From JAGDXZ01 sp049966915 (lineage in GTDB: Archaea; Micrarchaeota; Micrarchaeia; Micrarchaeales; CABMGC01), in contig JBMFTS010000018.1 of NCBI GenBank assembly GCA_049966915.1, forward strand, positions 1-12,699: DNA of 12,699 nt, read 5' to 3'. A program made the position numbers and the translations under genes. Shown here in pieces: positions 6,529-12,699 of the stretch. The notes under the pieces were generated by a model. That model ran no database searches, was not told the DNA's origin, and worked only from the letters and a program-made list of their open reading frames with translations. Position 1 is the first letter of the stretch. The number at the start of each line of letters is the position of its first letter.

Positions 6529-7350
6529 GTGCTTTTGCACGAATCTATAGTGGAAAGGCTGATGTATAAGGTTGTCAAGCGGCACATAGCCGGTACAACC
6601 ATAAGCTCAGCCATAGAAACCGCAAAAGCGCTTAACAGCAGGGGCGTGCCAGTTTCGATTTCGTTTCTTAGCAGCAGCGTTGACAAGCTGCCTAAGGCGC
6701 GCTATGCGGCATATACATACACAGAGTTGCTGCACAGAATAGCGCGTTTTGGGCTCAAGGCAAGCGTTCACATGCCGCTCGAGGAAATAGGCTATTTGAT
6801 ATCTAAGGAGTCTTCGCTCTCGTATTTGAGAAACATAGTGCAGCTGGGCAACAGGCTTGGCATTTTCATATGGGCCGAGCTGCCAGGAGGCGCGCCAATG
6901 CCGCGCGCCATAGAAGCGAAGGGTCTTGGCTACGCCATAGGTATAAACGAGGACATCGATGCGCTGCCAGACAAGCGGATGCTCAAGCTCATATTTCCGC
7001 CGAACGGCTCAGTAAGCAGTAAAGAGGACAAGTCGATGTCAGAGGCGCACGAGCGCGAGCTTGCGATTGTTCGCAAGGCGCTGAGCCGCGCAGGATCCGT
7101 GGTTCTGCACGCACCGCCTGACAAGCTCGTTGGCATGCTTATGAAAAACAAGGCTTACAAAAACTCTTTAATCTTTGAGTTTCAATTAGGCTATGAGCGC
7201 AAGAGGCTCGCGGCGGTGAAAAACAAGGGGTGGAATGTCAGCATGTACGTTCCTTTCGGCAAGGGCTGGGTTGATTATGCGGTAAAAAGGATACAGGGCC
7301 ATTACACTCACATAATCGCGAGCAAGCTGCTTGACGGCAAAAAGGGGTAA
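6529..7350 (+). CDS. Divergent proline-dehydrogenase-fold protein, probably without ProDH activity
   Basis: This 273-aa protein matches the single-domain bacterial ProDH end to end. VVKRHIAGTTISSAIETAKALNSRG (15-39) corresponds to the family's RRYVAGETLEEAL...A..L...G. FEFQLGYERKRL (216-227) followed by YVPFGKGWVDYAVKRI (240-255) corresponds to EFQ-LYG...YVPYG-DWYPY-RRI. Several key positions have changed. The active-site Lys of the KLTQLG strand aligns with His81 (SVHMPLEEIG), the LDMED motif is WAELPG, the KGAY motif is LKLIFPP, ATHD is VLHAPPD, and one Arg of the substrate-gripping RR pair is Lys253. It therefore probably does not oxidise proline with FAD. The start is GTG at 6529, or ATG at 6562, where homology begins just after; AAGG stands close before that ATG. 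It is the first gene of the operon and its stop is one base before the next ATG. Confidence 0.7.
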   Translation: MLLHESIVERLMYKVVKRHIAGTTISSAIETAKALNSRGVPVSISFLSSSVDKLPKARYAAYTYTELLHRIARFGLKASVHMPLEEIGYLISKESSLSYLRNIVQLGNRLGIFIWAELPGGAPMPRAIEAKGLGYAIGINEDIDALPDKRMLKLIFPPNGSVSSKEDKSMSEAHERELAIVRKALSRAGSVVLHAPPDKLVGMLMKNKAYKNSLIFEFQLGYERKRLAAVKNKGWNVSMYVPFGKGWVDYAVKRIQGHYTHIIASKLLDGKKG

Positions 7351-7351
7351 T

Positions 7352-8299
7352 ATGCAAAGCAACAAGCCAGGCATAGTGTTTGTAACTGGCGGCAACGGAA
7401 GGCTAGGCAGCAGGCTTTGCACCGAACTTGTTGCGAAGGGCTACGAGGTTCGCGCTCTCGTTGCTTCCAAGGAGCGCATAAACACGTTGCCTGCGGGCGT
7501 GATTCCGTTCGTCGGCACGCTTGACGACACAGGGGTTCTCGTGGAAGCTGCCGAAGGCGCGGATATAGTAGTGCATACTGCTTCTGTAATAAGCACGAGC
7601 AAGGCCACCGCTAGCGAAATGAAGCACGTAAATGTCGACGGCACGAAAAACGTAGTAAATGCATGCGTCTCTAGCGGGTGCAAGCGGCTCGTATTTACGA
7701 GCAGCATAGACGTTTACGGCAAAAAGCGCAAAGGCGTGATAAACGAGCGCACGCAGCCTAAGCCCACTGACAAATACGGCTACAGCAAGCTTGCCGCAGA
7801 GAGGGAAGTAGTGGGCAGCGGGCTTGCATATACCATACTGCGGCTTGCAACCATTTACGGACCTTCTTTTGAAAAAAGCTTTTTCAAGGTGTTCAAGGCC
7901 ATAAGCGAAGGTAAGATAGCCATAATAGGCAAAGGCAACAACCATCTTGCGCTTGTACATGTAATCGACGCGCTGCGTGCAGTGGAGCGTGCCATGCAGT
8001 GCGAGCAGTGCGTGGGCCAAACATACAACGTTAGTGACGGCGTTGCGTATACGCAAGAGGGCCTTATAGACCTTGCCGCCGACATGCTTCATGTCGCGAG
8101 GCCGGCCCGCCACGTGAGCGAGGCCCTTGTTGCGCTTCTTGCAAAGAAGCGCGGGCTTGACAGCGACGAGCTCAGATTCCTGACATCGGACCGCGTCATA
8201 GACATAAGCAAGATAAGGCGCGACGCAGGCTTTGAGCCCAGCGTGGAAATGACAGTAGGCGGCGGGGAGCTCGTGCAGATGTTTCTTGGAAGCAGGTGA
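7352..8299 (+). CDS. NAD(P)-dependent epimerase/dehydratase-like extended SDR
   Basis: This 315-aa Rossmann protein starts at the ATG at 7352. AGGGG just upstream is a good ribosome-binding site, which argues against the TTG at 7331. The nucleotide-binding motif is VTGGNGRLG (11-19). The first beta-strands end in IVVHTASV (72-79), the active-site region is LVFTSSIDVYG (113-123), and the catalytic pair YxxxK is Tyr142-Lys146 in KYGYSKLAAE. The following RLATIYGP (164-171) is the usual substrate-side segment. It resembles the 3-beta-HSD/nucleoside-sugar epimerase branch, but the substrate is not evident; a sugar nucleotide or an isoprenoid-type alcohol are both possible. It lies one base after the ProDH-like gene and four before GGGP synthase, in the same operon. 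Confidence 0.85.
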   Translation: MQSNKPGIVFVTGGNGRLGSRLCTELVAKGYEVRALVASKERINTLPAGVIPFVGTLDDTGVLVEAAEGADIVVHTASVISTSKATASEMKHVNVDGTKNVVNACVSSGCKRLVFTSSIDVYGKKRKGVINERTQPKPTDKYGYSKLAAEREVVGSGLAYTILRLATIYGPSFEKSFFKVFKAISEGKIAIIGKGNNHLALVHVIDALRAVERAMQCEQCVGQTYNVSDGVAYTQEGLIDLAADMLHVARPARHVSEALVALLAKKRGLDSDELRFLTSDRVIDISKIRRDAGFEPSVEMTVGGGELVQMFLGSR

Positions 8300-8303
8300 A
8301 GAG

Positions 8304-9092
8304 ATGATAGGCAAAATAGAAAAGCGCATAAACGAGATGCTTGAGGAAAAAGGGGCCCTGATGTTCATGCTCATAGACCCTGTCGACTACGCCACTCCAG
8401 ATGCCGCAGTAAAATCTGGAGCCGAGGCAATTGACGCAGGCGCAGACTGCCTTCTCATCGGCGGCAGCATAGGCGCCCAGGGCGAGCTCCTGGATTACGT
8501 TGCAAAAGGTGTAAAGGAAAAAGCAGGATCGTCTGCGCCCATAATACTGTTTCCTGGCAACATTGCAACTATAACGAAATATGCCGACGCCATATATTTC
8601 ATGTCGCTTTTGAACGCGCGCAATCCATACTGGCTCATACAGGCGCAACTGCTGTCTGCGCCGCTTATAAAGCACATGGGCGTGGAGCCTTTGCCCATAG
8701 GCTACATAGTCGTGGTTCCTGGCGGCACAGTGGGCTGGGTCGGCGACGTTAACCTCGTGCCCAGGGAAAAGCCCAAAATAGCCGCTTCTCTGGCCCTTGC
8801 AGGCCAGTTTCTGGGAAACAGGTTTATTGTTACCGATACAGGCTCAAATCCTCGCCTGCAGGGCTACGGGCCCGTGCCGCCTGAGATGATAAAAGCTGTT
8901 AGAAGCGCTGTTGACGTTCCGTACATCGTAGCAGGGGGTATGGTCAGCGTGAACGACGTTCGCACTTCGCTGCGCGCAGGAGGCGACATAGTGCAGATAG
9001 GCACAGCAATGGAGCAGGCTAGCGACGTAAAGAAGCTTGTAAGCTCCTTTGCCAAGGTAGTTAAGGAAGAGGGCGCAGCAAAGAAAAGATGA
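8304..9092 (+). CDS. Geranylgeranylglyceryl-phosphate synthase (GGGPS)
   Basis: This 262-aa TIM-barrel prenyltransferase joins sn-glycerol-1-phosphate to geranylgeranyl diphosphate, the first ether bond of archaeal membrane lipids. Motifs are the strand-1 MFMLIDPVD (20-28), LLIGGSIG (50-57), the LFPGN phosphate/diphosphate site (82-86), IGYIVVVPGGTVGW (132-145), VTDTGSNP (176-183) and AGGMVSVNDVR...AGGDIVQIGTA (210-235). In the relatives I recall, the sixth motif reads YLEAGSGA; here the Tyr-x-Glu is Val-x-Asp. The start at ATG 8304 is set by a strong AGGTGA at 8294-8299 that overlaps the upstream stop; the TTG at 8286 is less likely. Length fits the group II enzymes. Confidence 0.93.
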   Translation: MIGKIEKRINEMLEEKGALMFMLIDPVDYATPDAAVKSGAEAIDAGADCLLIGGSIGAQGELLDYVAKGVKEKAGSSAPIILFPGNIATITKYADAIYFMSLLNARNPYWLIQAQLLSAPLIKHMGVEPLPIGYIVVVPGGTVGWVGDVNLVPREKPKIAASLALAGQFLGNRFIVTDTGSNPRLQGYGPVPPEMIKAVRSAVDVPYIVAGGMVSVNDVRTSLRAGGDIVQIGTAMEQASDVKKLVSSFAKVVKEEGAAKKR

Positions 9093-9093
9093 T

Positions 9094-10194
9094 TTGTTGC
9101 GCGAAATCGCTTCTGCGGAAATATTCGTAGTAGTGCGCGAGCTGCGCGACAAGCTCGTTGGCAAGCGGCTCAACAATTTCTACGACCTGGGCTCCGGCTC
9201 ATTCAGGCTCGATTTCGAGGGAAACTTGTCAGTTTACGTGCTTCTTACCAAAACACTAAACGAAACGAAGTTCAAAGAGCGCGCTCAGGAAGCCACGCCT
9301 TTTTCGATTGCACTTAGGAAGCGCATAAAAGGAAGCAGACTAGCTGGCATGGAACAGAAGGGCTCGGACCGCATAGTCGTTTTCGAGTTTGCAGGAGCAA
9401 GCAAGCAGCTGCTTGTGCTAGAGATGTTCGCAAAAGGCAACATGCTGCTGCTAGATTCGCAGAGAAACATAGAGCTTGTTTACGCGAGCAGAAAGCTCAA
9501 GGAGCGCGCGCTTGTGGCAAAGGCCCGTTACTCTTTTCCAAGGAGCGACGCCATTGATTTCAGGTTTGACGAAAAGGCAGTGCTAGACGCGATTGCGCGC
9601 GCAGCAATGGAACAAGATGCAAAGCTCATAACTGCGCTTTCAAAATATGTCAACATAGGCCCTATCTATCTGGAGGAGCTCATTAGAAAAGCAGGGCTTG
9701 ATCCTGTTGCTAGCTCGTCAAAGCTGCTGGACAAGCAGCGCGAACTTGCTGCGGCGCTTTTGGATTTCAGGTCGGCGATGGATGCGCCAAAGCCCGTTGC
9801 ATATTGCGACGAATCCGACAAAGTGGTTGACTACGCAATACTACCTATAAGCAAATACGCTGGCTACAAGCGCATCGAATATGCTACGCTAAGCCAGCTT
9901 CTAGACGACATTTATGCACAGGAGCGCACTAAGACTGTTGACGAGGAGCGCGAGCGCGCCCTGAACGAGTTGCGTAAAAGCATAGAAACGCAAAAAGAGC
10001 TTGAGAACGAGTACGCGGCCAAGGCTGGCATTTACCGCGAGATAGCCAACAAGATTTTCGAGCACATGAGTGCAGTGAACGAGGCCATAAGCGCAGCAAG
10101 GCAGAAAAAAGGCGAAGAAGAAATAGCAATTCAAGGAATAAAAGTATTAAAAATAGACAGACAGAATAAGGTTATGCATATTGAAATGGAGTAG
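9094..10194 (+). CDS. Short NEMF/RqcH (Rqc2, NFACT)-family protein lacking NFACT-R
   Basis: The N-terminus matches NFACT-N: IFVVVRELRDKLVGKRLNNFYDLG (10-33), the Asp-Arg of GSDRIVVFEF (90-99) equivalent to the tRNA-contacting D-R pair of bacterial RqcH, EMFAKGNMLLLD (110-121) and YSFPR (146-150). A helix-hairpin-helix-like middle (about 155-230) and one coiled-coil helix (about 275-340) follow. It stops after VLKIDRQNKVMHIEME, just where full-length members go on to a second coil and the NFACT-R domain, so 366 aa is little more than half the usual archaeal length. Full-length relatives bind 60S/50S ribosomes with stalled peptidyl-tRNA and add C-terminal tails. The start is TTG at 9094 or 9097; no ATG is in frame. 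It begins 1 nt after the GGGPS stop and ends 7 nt before RNase Z. Confidence 0.85.
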   Translation: MLREIASAEIFVVVRELRDKLVGKRLNNFYDLGSGSFRLDFEGNLSVYVLLTKTLNETKFKERAQEATPFSIALRKRIKGSRLAGMEQKGSDRIVVFEFAGASKQLLVLEMFAKGNMLLLDSQRNIELVYASRKLKERALVAKARYSFPRSDAIDFRFDEKAVLDAIARAAMEQDAKLITALSKYVNIGPIYLEELIRKAGLDPVASSSKLLDKQRELAAALLDFRSAMDAPKPVAYCDESDKVVDYAILPISKYAGYKRIEYATLSQLLDDIYAQERTKTVDEERERALNELRKSIETQKELENEYAAKAGIYREIANKIFEHMSAVNEAISAARQKKGEEEIAIQGIKVLKIDRQNKVMHIEME

Positions 10195-10201
10195 TGTTTG
10201 C

Positions 10202-11095
10202 ATGATTGAGATTGTCGCATTGGGCACTTCCGGGTCTACGCCTACAAAAGATAGGCACATGCCCAGCTTCGCGCTAATTTATGACGGCGACACGCTGCTG
10301 TTCGACTGCGGCGAAGGCACGCAGATGCAGATGCTTAAGTTTGGCATAAATCCGGTGAAGGTAAAGGCCATTTTCCTGAGCCACACCCATGGCGACCACG
10401 TAATAGGCGTGGCAGGGCTTGTAAGAACCATGTCTATGGCTGGAAGGCAGGATCCCTTGCTCATATTCGTGCCAAGCGGCTACGAAAGCACAGTAAACAA
10501 CCTGCTCGTTTTTGACAAAGCGCTGCTAAGGTTTTCAATAGTCATAAAAGGAGTGAAGAAAGGAAAGGTGTACGAGGCGAAGCCCTACGCCGTTTACGCC
10601 TTCAGGCTAAACCACACGATCCCGACCTACGGCTATGTTTTCAAGGAGAACGACAAGCTCCATTTTGTCGCCGAGAAGGCGAAGAAGCTCGGAATAAAAG
10701 GGTCTATGTTTTCAGAGCTCCAAATAAGGAAAAGGCTCAAAGTCGGCAGGCGCACTGTCAGGCTCGATGAGGTGAGCTGGATCGAGCCTGGAAAGAAAAT
10801 CGTCTACGCTACTGATACACGGCCTTCGAAAGAGACAGTGAAAGCGGCGATGGGCGCCGACTTGCTAATTCACGAGGCGGCATACGCATCTGGAGAGAAG
10901 AAGCTGGCAAAAGAGAGGAAGCACTCGACCGCGGAGGAGGCGGCAAGCATAGCCAAGCAGTCGAAGGCGAAGATGCTTATAATGACTCATATCAGCGCAA
11001 GGCACAGGGATGCTGTCGTTCTGGAAAAAGAGGCAAGAAAAATATTCAAGAATGCGCACATGGCCTATGATGGAATGAAAATCAGCATAAGGTAA
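10202..11095 (+). CDS. rnz: Ribonuclease Z (tRNA 3' endonuclease)
   Basis: This 297-aa metallo-beta-lactamase-fold enzyme cuts the 3' trailer of pre-tRNAs that lack an encoded CCA, as both tRNAs here do. Visible features are the N-terminal strand VALGTSGSTPTKDR (5-18), FDCGEGTQMQM (34-44), the zinc motif HTHGDH (61-66), His138 in RLNHTIP, the metal-ligand Asp205 in ATDTRPS, IHEAAY (223-228), and the HST (241-243) and THISAR (262-267) motifs typical of RNase Z. The region around 165-195 is the usual exosite-bearing part of the short form. The start is the ATG at 10202, with GGAG at 10188-10191 as a possible ribosome-binding site; the TTG at 10181 would overlap the preceding gene. It is the last gene of the five-gene operon. 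Confidence 0.95.
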   Translation: MIEIVALGTSGSTPTKDRHMPSFALIYDGDTLLFDCGEGTQMQMLKFGINPVKVKAIFLSHTHGDHVIGVAGLVRTMSMAGRQDPLLIFVPSGYESTVNNLLVFDKALLRFSIVIKGVKKGKVYEAKPYAVYAFRLNHTIPTYGYVFKENDKLHFVAEKAKKLGIKGSMFSELQIRKRLKVGRRTVRLDEVSWIEPGKKIVYATDTRPSKETVKAAMGADLLIHEAAYASGEKKLAKERKHSTAEEAASIAKQSKAKMLIMTHISARHRDAVVLEKEARKIFKNAHMAYDGMKISIR

Positions 11096-11097
11096 AA

Positions 11098-11106
11098 AAT
11101 TTAAGC
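11098..11106 (+). promoter_or_regulatory. Probable TATA box of the 110-aa gene
   Basis: AATTTAAGC sits about 28 bp upstream of the ATG at 11130, the spacing expected for a leaderless archaeal mRNA. It immediately follows the RNase Z stop codon. Confidence 0.45.
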
Positions 11107-11129
11107 TTTGTTGCAAAAAAGATATTATT

Positions 11130-11462
11130 ATGGAATTCAAAAAACAAATGAATAAGTATGCGGTGCAAGCAGTGAGAGGAGTAGACTCTGTTCTCGAGTC
11201 GATCAAAGCAACAAGAACCAACAGGCTGCTTTTTGGGCTTCTTGAACTTGAAGCGGCTTCGCCGGAGGCGCTGTCAACTACTTCTGCATACCTAAGCAGC
11301 CTTGGGCATGTCGTAGAAAGCAATGTGATAGCCGCAACCATTACAAGCTGGGAGGTAAGCTTCGTAATATGCATTCCGCTGGCATACAAAGTAGCGAATA
11401 CAGAAATAAACGGTTTCGATTCATTATTGAAAAAACTTCTCAAGAAGCTAGAAAGGGAATAA
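11130..11462 (+). CDS. Hypothetical protein, 110 aa
   Basis: I do not recognise this protein. It starts with a basic helix (MEFKKQMNKYAVQAVRG), continues with alpha-helical stretches (LLFGLLELEAASPEALSTTSAYLSSLG, about 33-59), has a more beta-like hydrophobic section VIAATITSWEVSFVICIPLAYKVA (about 65-88), and ends in a charged helix LLKKLLKKLERE. There are no metal-binding or catalytic motifs, no clear signal peptide, and the hydrophobic section is too mixed to call a membrane span. It is transcribed apart from the operon by its own TATA-like element, probably leaderless, and precedes tRNA-Val by 165 bp. The ATG at 11130, the promoter spacing and sensible codon use support it as real. Confidence 0.65.
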   Translation: MEFKKQMNKYAVQAVRGVDSVLESIKATRTNRLLFGLLELEAASPEALSTTSAYLSSLGHVVESNVIAATITSWEVSFVICIPLAYKVANTEINGFDSLLKKLLKKLERE

Positions 11463-11558
11463 AAGAGCCAAGGCCTAAGCCAATTCTCTGCGCCTTACTT
11501 TGCTTTTGGGAAAGCATTATCGGTTCCAATCGCCCATCGTTTCTGTAATAAAAATAGT

Positions 11559-11581
11559 TGATAGAGTGATAGATAGTGATA
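11559..11581 (+). repeat. Three short TGATA direct repeats upstream of the tRNA-Val promoter
   Basis: TGATA recurs at 11559, 11567 and 11577, spaced 8 and 10 bp, directly against the TATA-like element. The array is small and AT-rich, so chance is possible. Confidence 0.3.
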
Positions 11582-11590
11582 TAAATATTC
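11576..11590 (+). promoter_or_regulatory. Candidate TATA box of tRNA-Val
   Basis: GTGATATAAATATTC would start transcription near 11608-11610, leaving a leader of about 20 nt before the tRNA. Apart from this and the TGATA repeats, I see nothing in the 165-bp gap 11463-11627. Confidence 0.45.
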
Positions 11591-11627
11591 AAATTTACAG
11601 AACTTCGAAAAGGGCAAACAAAGCGGC

Positions 11628-11698
11628 GGAGGCATAGTCTAGTGGTAGGACGGCAGATTGACATTCTGCAGGCAGGAGTCCGATTCTCCTTGCCTCCA
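11628..11698 (+). tRNA. tRNA-Val(GAC)
   Basis: A full cloverleaf can be drawn. The acceptor GGAGGCA (11628-11634) pairs with TGCCTCC (11691-11697), with discriminator A73 at 11698 and no encoded CCA. The D-arm is GTCT-AGTGGTA-GGAC with T13 opposite G22. The anticodon arm is GCAGA-TTGACAT-TCTGC, anticodon GAC (11660-11662), and the T-arm is AGGAG-TCCGATT-CTCCT. The T-loop has C at position 55 (11680), where U/pseudouridine is nearly universal. No intron is present. T13 is the base modified by TruD. The 3' end touches the stop codon of the opposing gene. Confidence 0.93.
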
Positions 11699-12391
11699 TC
11701 AGAGGCCCTTGAGTATTTCCGGATAGTCTGAGGCTATGCCGTCGACTCCTTTCTTTGCATATTCCTCAGCTTCCTCTCTGGTGTTTATGGTCCAGACTAT
11801 GACCTTCAGCCCGTTTCTGTGCGCTTCTTCGACGTTCTTTGTGTGAGTGAATCTGTATAGAGGAAGCACATAGCTTGCTTTTAGCGCAAGCGCAGCCTCT
11901 ATCGGGTTGCTGTACTTGCCCTTGTATGTCGCATAGATAAGCCCTGTCTGAATTTTGCTATCAAGCTTCCTGACATTTTCCAGTGCGTCCTCATGGAACG
12001 AGATGATAATTGTTCTGTCCTCGAGTTTTCTCTTTTTAACTTCCTTTAGCACAGCCTCTTCGCTTCCCGGCTCCTTTATCTCCAGCAGGATCCTGTCGAC
12101 TTTCGCGTCGATGAAGTCGAGCGCCTCATCAAGCGTTGGCACATGTTCGTTGCTGCCAAGTATGCCAAAGCCGAGGAGCTGCTTTAGCGTGTAGTCGCCT
12201 ACTGTGCCCGGCTGGCCGGTCAGCCTTTCGAGCTTCTCGTCGTGGAATACAACGAGCCTTTTGTCTTTCGTGACCCTTATGTCGAGCTCTATTGCATTTA
12301 CTCCGGATTTCAGCGCTTCCCCAAAGCTCTCGAGCGTGTTCTCCGGAGCCTCCTTGCCGGCGCCCCTGTGGCCTATTTTTAGCTCTAGCAT
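11699..12391 (-). CDS. Glycerophosphodiester phosphodiesterase (GDPD family)
   Basis: This 230-aa cytoplasmic TIM-barrel enzyme hydrolyses glycerophosphodiesters to glycerol phosphate and an alcohol. Family residues are all visible: IGHRGAG with His8-Arg9, APENTLESF (15-23), the metal pair Glu35/Asp37 in AIELDIRVTKD, catalytic His50-Asp51 in VFHDEKLERLTG, VPTLDEAL (84-91), LLEIKEPG (102-109), SFHED and the C-terminal VWTINTREEAEEYAKKGVDGIASDYPE. There is no signal peptide. A longer frame from 12442 exists, but its added segment would run over the TATA-like element at 12414-12424. The ATG at 12391 lies about 28 bp from that element, so a leaderless mRNA from 12391 is preferred. In archaea the substrate may derive from glycerol-1-phosphate lipids; this is inference. 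Confidence 0.93.
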   Translation of the reverse strand: MLELKIGHRGAGKEAPENTLESFGEALKSGVNAIELDIRVTKDKRLVVFHDEKLERLTGQPGTVGDYTLKQLLGFGILGSNEHVPTLDEALDFIDAKVDRILLEIKEPGSEEAVLKEVKKRKLEDRTIIISFHEDALENVRKLDSKIQTGLIYATYKGKYSNPIEAALALKASYVLPLYRFTHTKNVEEAHRNGLKVIVWTINTREEAEEYAKKGVDGIASDYPEILKGL

Positions 12392-12413
12392 GGTTAAGCA
12401 CACAACGCCAAAG

Positions 12414-12424
12414 TTAATAAAAAT
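12414..12424 (-). promoter_or_regulatory. Probable TATA box of the GDPD gene
   Basis: On the minus strand this reads ATTTTTATTAA and is centred about 28 bp from the ATG at 12391. This is the spacing of a leaderless archaeal promoter, and it settles the start choice. Confidence 0.5.
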
Positions 12425-12480
12425 TATCAAAACGCATCGCAAGCGTCAGCGACAAAAGGCGCAACGCATACATGAGTAGG

Positions 12481-12490
12481 TTTTTATACA
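12481..12490 (+). promoter_or_regulatory. Probable TATA box of tRNA-Ala
   Basis: TTTTTATACA is centred about 25 bp before the first base of the tRNA, so transcription could begin at or next to the mature 5' end. Confidence 0.55.
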
Positions 12491-12510
12491 AATACGCCAT
12501 AATTTTATCA

Positions 12511-12582
12511 GGGCTCTTAGCGCAACGGTAGAGCGCTCGCTTTGCAGGCGAGAGGTTGCGGGTTCGAATCCCGCAGAGTCCA
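12511..12582 (+). tRNA. tRNA-Ala(UGC)
   Basis: The acceptor GGGCTCT (12511-12517) pairs with AGAGTCC (12575-12581) and includes the G3-U70 wobble that marks alanine tRNAs. Discriminator A73 is at 12582 and CCA is not encoded. The anticodon arm is CTCGC-TTTGCAG-GCGAG with anticodon TGC. The T-arm GCGGG-TTCGAAT-CCCGC is standard. The D-arm GCGC-AACGGTA-GAGC has a G12/A23 mismatch. There is no intron. Confidence 0.96.
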
Positions 12583-12653
12583 TTTTGGCGCATTCTGCCC
12601 TTGCGATTCGCTCCGCTCGCTGCTAGCGCTGTATTATTGCAGTATTATCAAAT

Positions 12654-12699
12654 GTGGCGTAAAACCCACTCCCTTCAGGGGTGGGATATAAGCCACCGC
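12654..12699 (+). mobile_element. Nested hairpin resembling an IS200/IS605-type (TnpB) element end
   Basis: An 8-bp stem, CCCACTCC (12665-12672) with GGGGTGGG (12678-12685, one T-G pair), closes a CTTCA loop and is followed by ATATAAGCC. An outer 5-bp stem joins GTGGC (12654-12658) to GCCAC (12692-12696). A C-rich arm, a TTCA-containing loop and a GGGAT tail are features I recall from subterminal hairpins and guide-RNA scaffolds of archaeal IS200/IS605/TnpB elements. No transposase or tnpB gene is in the window, so this is either one end of an element running off the right edge or an orphan copy. The identification is from memory and remains tentative. Confidence 0.4.

Noticed and set aside
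7403..8374. Long minus-strand frame (323 aa) across the epimerase gene
   Set aside because: It is antisense to a clear SDR gene with a Rossmann motif and YxxxK. The product is a low-complexity mixture with no family features and arises from codon bias.
12392..12442. Upstream N-terminal extension of GDPD starting at 12442
   Set aside because: It would run over the TATA-like element, and the extra residues precede the family's normal N-terminus.
1..12699. CRISPR array or tandem satellite
   Set aside because: No regularly spaced repeats of 20 or more bases were seen anywhere. The TGATA triplet near tRNA-Val is too short.

Overview
The window is archaeal. It carries a geranylgeranylglyceryl-phosphate synthase (archaeal ether lipids), an archaeal-type TruD, RNase Z and a NEMF/Rqc2-type protein. 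Several genes have a TATA-like element 20-30 bp upstream of the start, with leaderless or very short leaders, and neither tRNA gene encodes CCA. The genes are tightly packed, with 1-7 nt gaps and a 4-nt ATGA overlap, and some proteins are reduced or divergent. This would fit a small-genome lineage such as the DPANN/Micrarchaeota group, but that placement is inference from gene content and style, not proof.

Layout. (a) 1-680: the 3' part of an AT-rich AbiEii-like nucleotidyltransferase toxin gene on the plus strand, cut by the window edge and probably acquired. (b) 681-1007: a convergent gap with no gene. (c) 1008-6245, minus strand: TruD, then a predicted secreted clan GH-A glycoside hydrolase, then a PLP aminotransferase resembling alanine aminotransferase, whose stop overlaps the start of a GTP-type PEP carboxykinase. 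The last two look like a unit moving amino-acid carbon into gluconeogenesis. (d) 6246-6528: a divergent promoter region with a perfect 10-bp inverted repeat. (e) 6529-11095, plus strand: a compact five-gene operon of a divergent proline-dehydrogenase-fold protein, an NAD(P)-dependent epimerase-like protein, GGGP synthase, a short NEMF/RqcH-like protein lacking its usual C-terminal half, and RNase Z. (f) 11130-12582: an unknown 110-aa protein, tRNA-Val(GAC), a glycerophosphodiester phosphodiesterase on the minus strand whose stop codon directly abuts the tRNA, and tRNA-Ala(UGC). (g) 12583-12699: a short tail with a nested hairpin resembling IS200/IS605-type ends.

Most genes are ordinary housekeeping genes. 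I see no clear undescribed multi-gene system. The points most worth following are the proline-dehydrogenase-fold protein that has lost the recognisable catalytic and FAD-binding residues, the half-length NEMF homologue without NFACT-R, the secreted glycosidase with a puzzling start, and the structured hairpin at the right edge.
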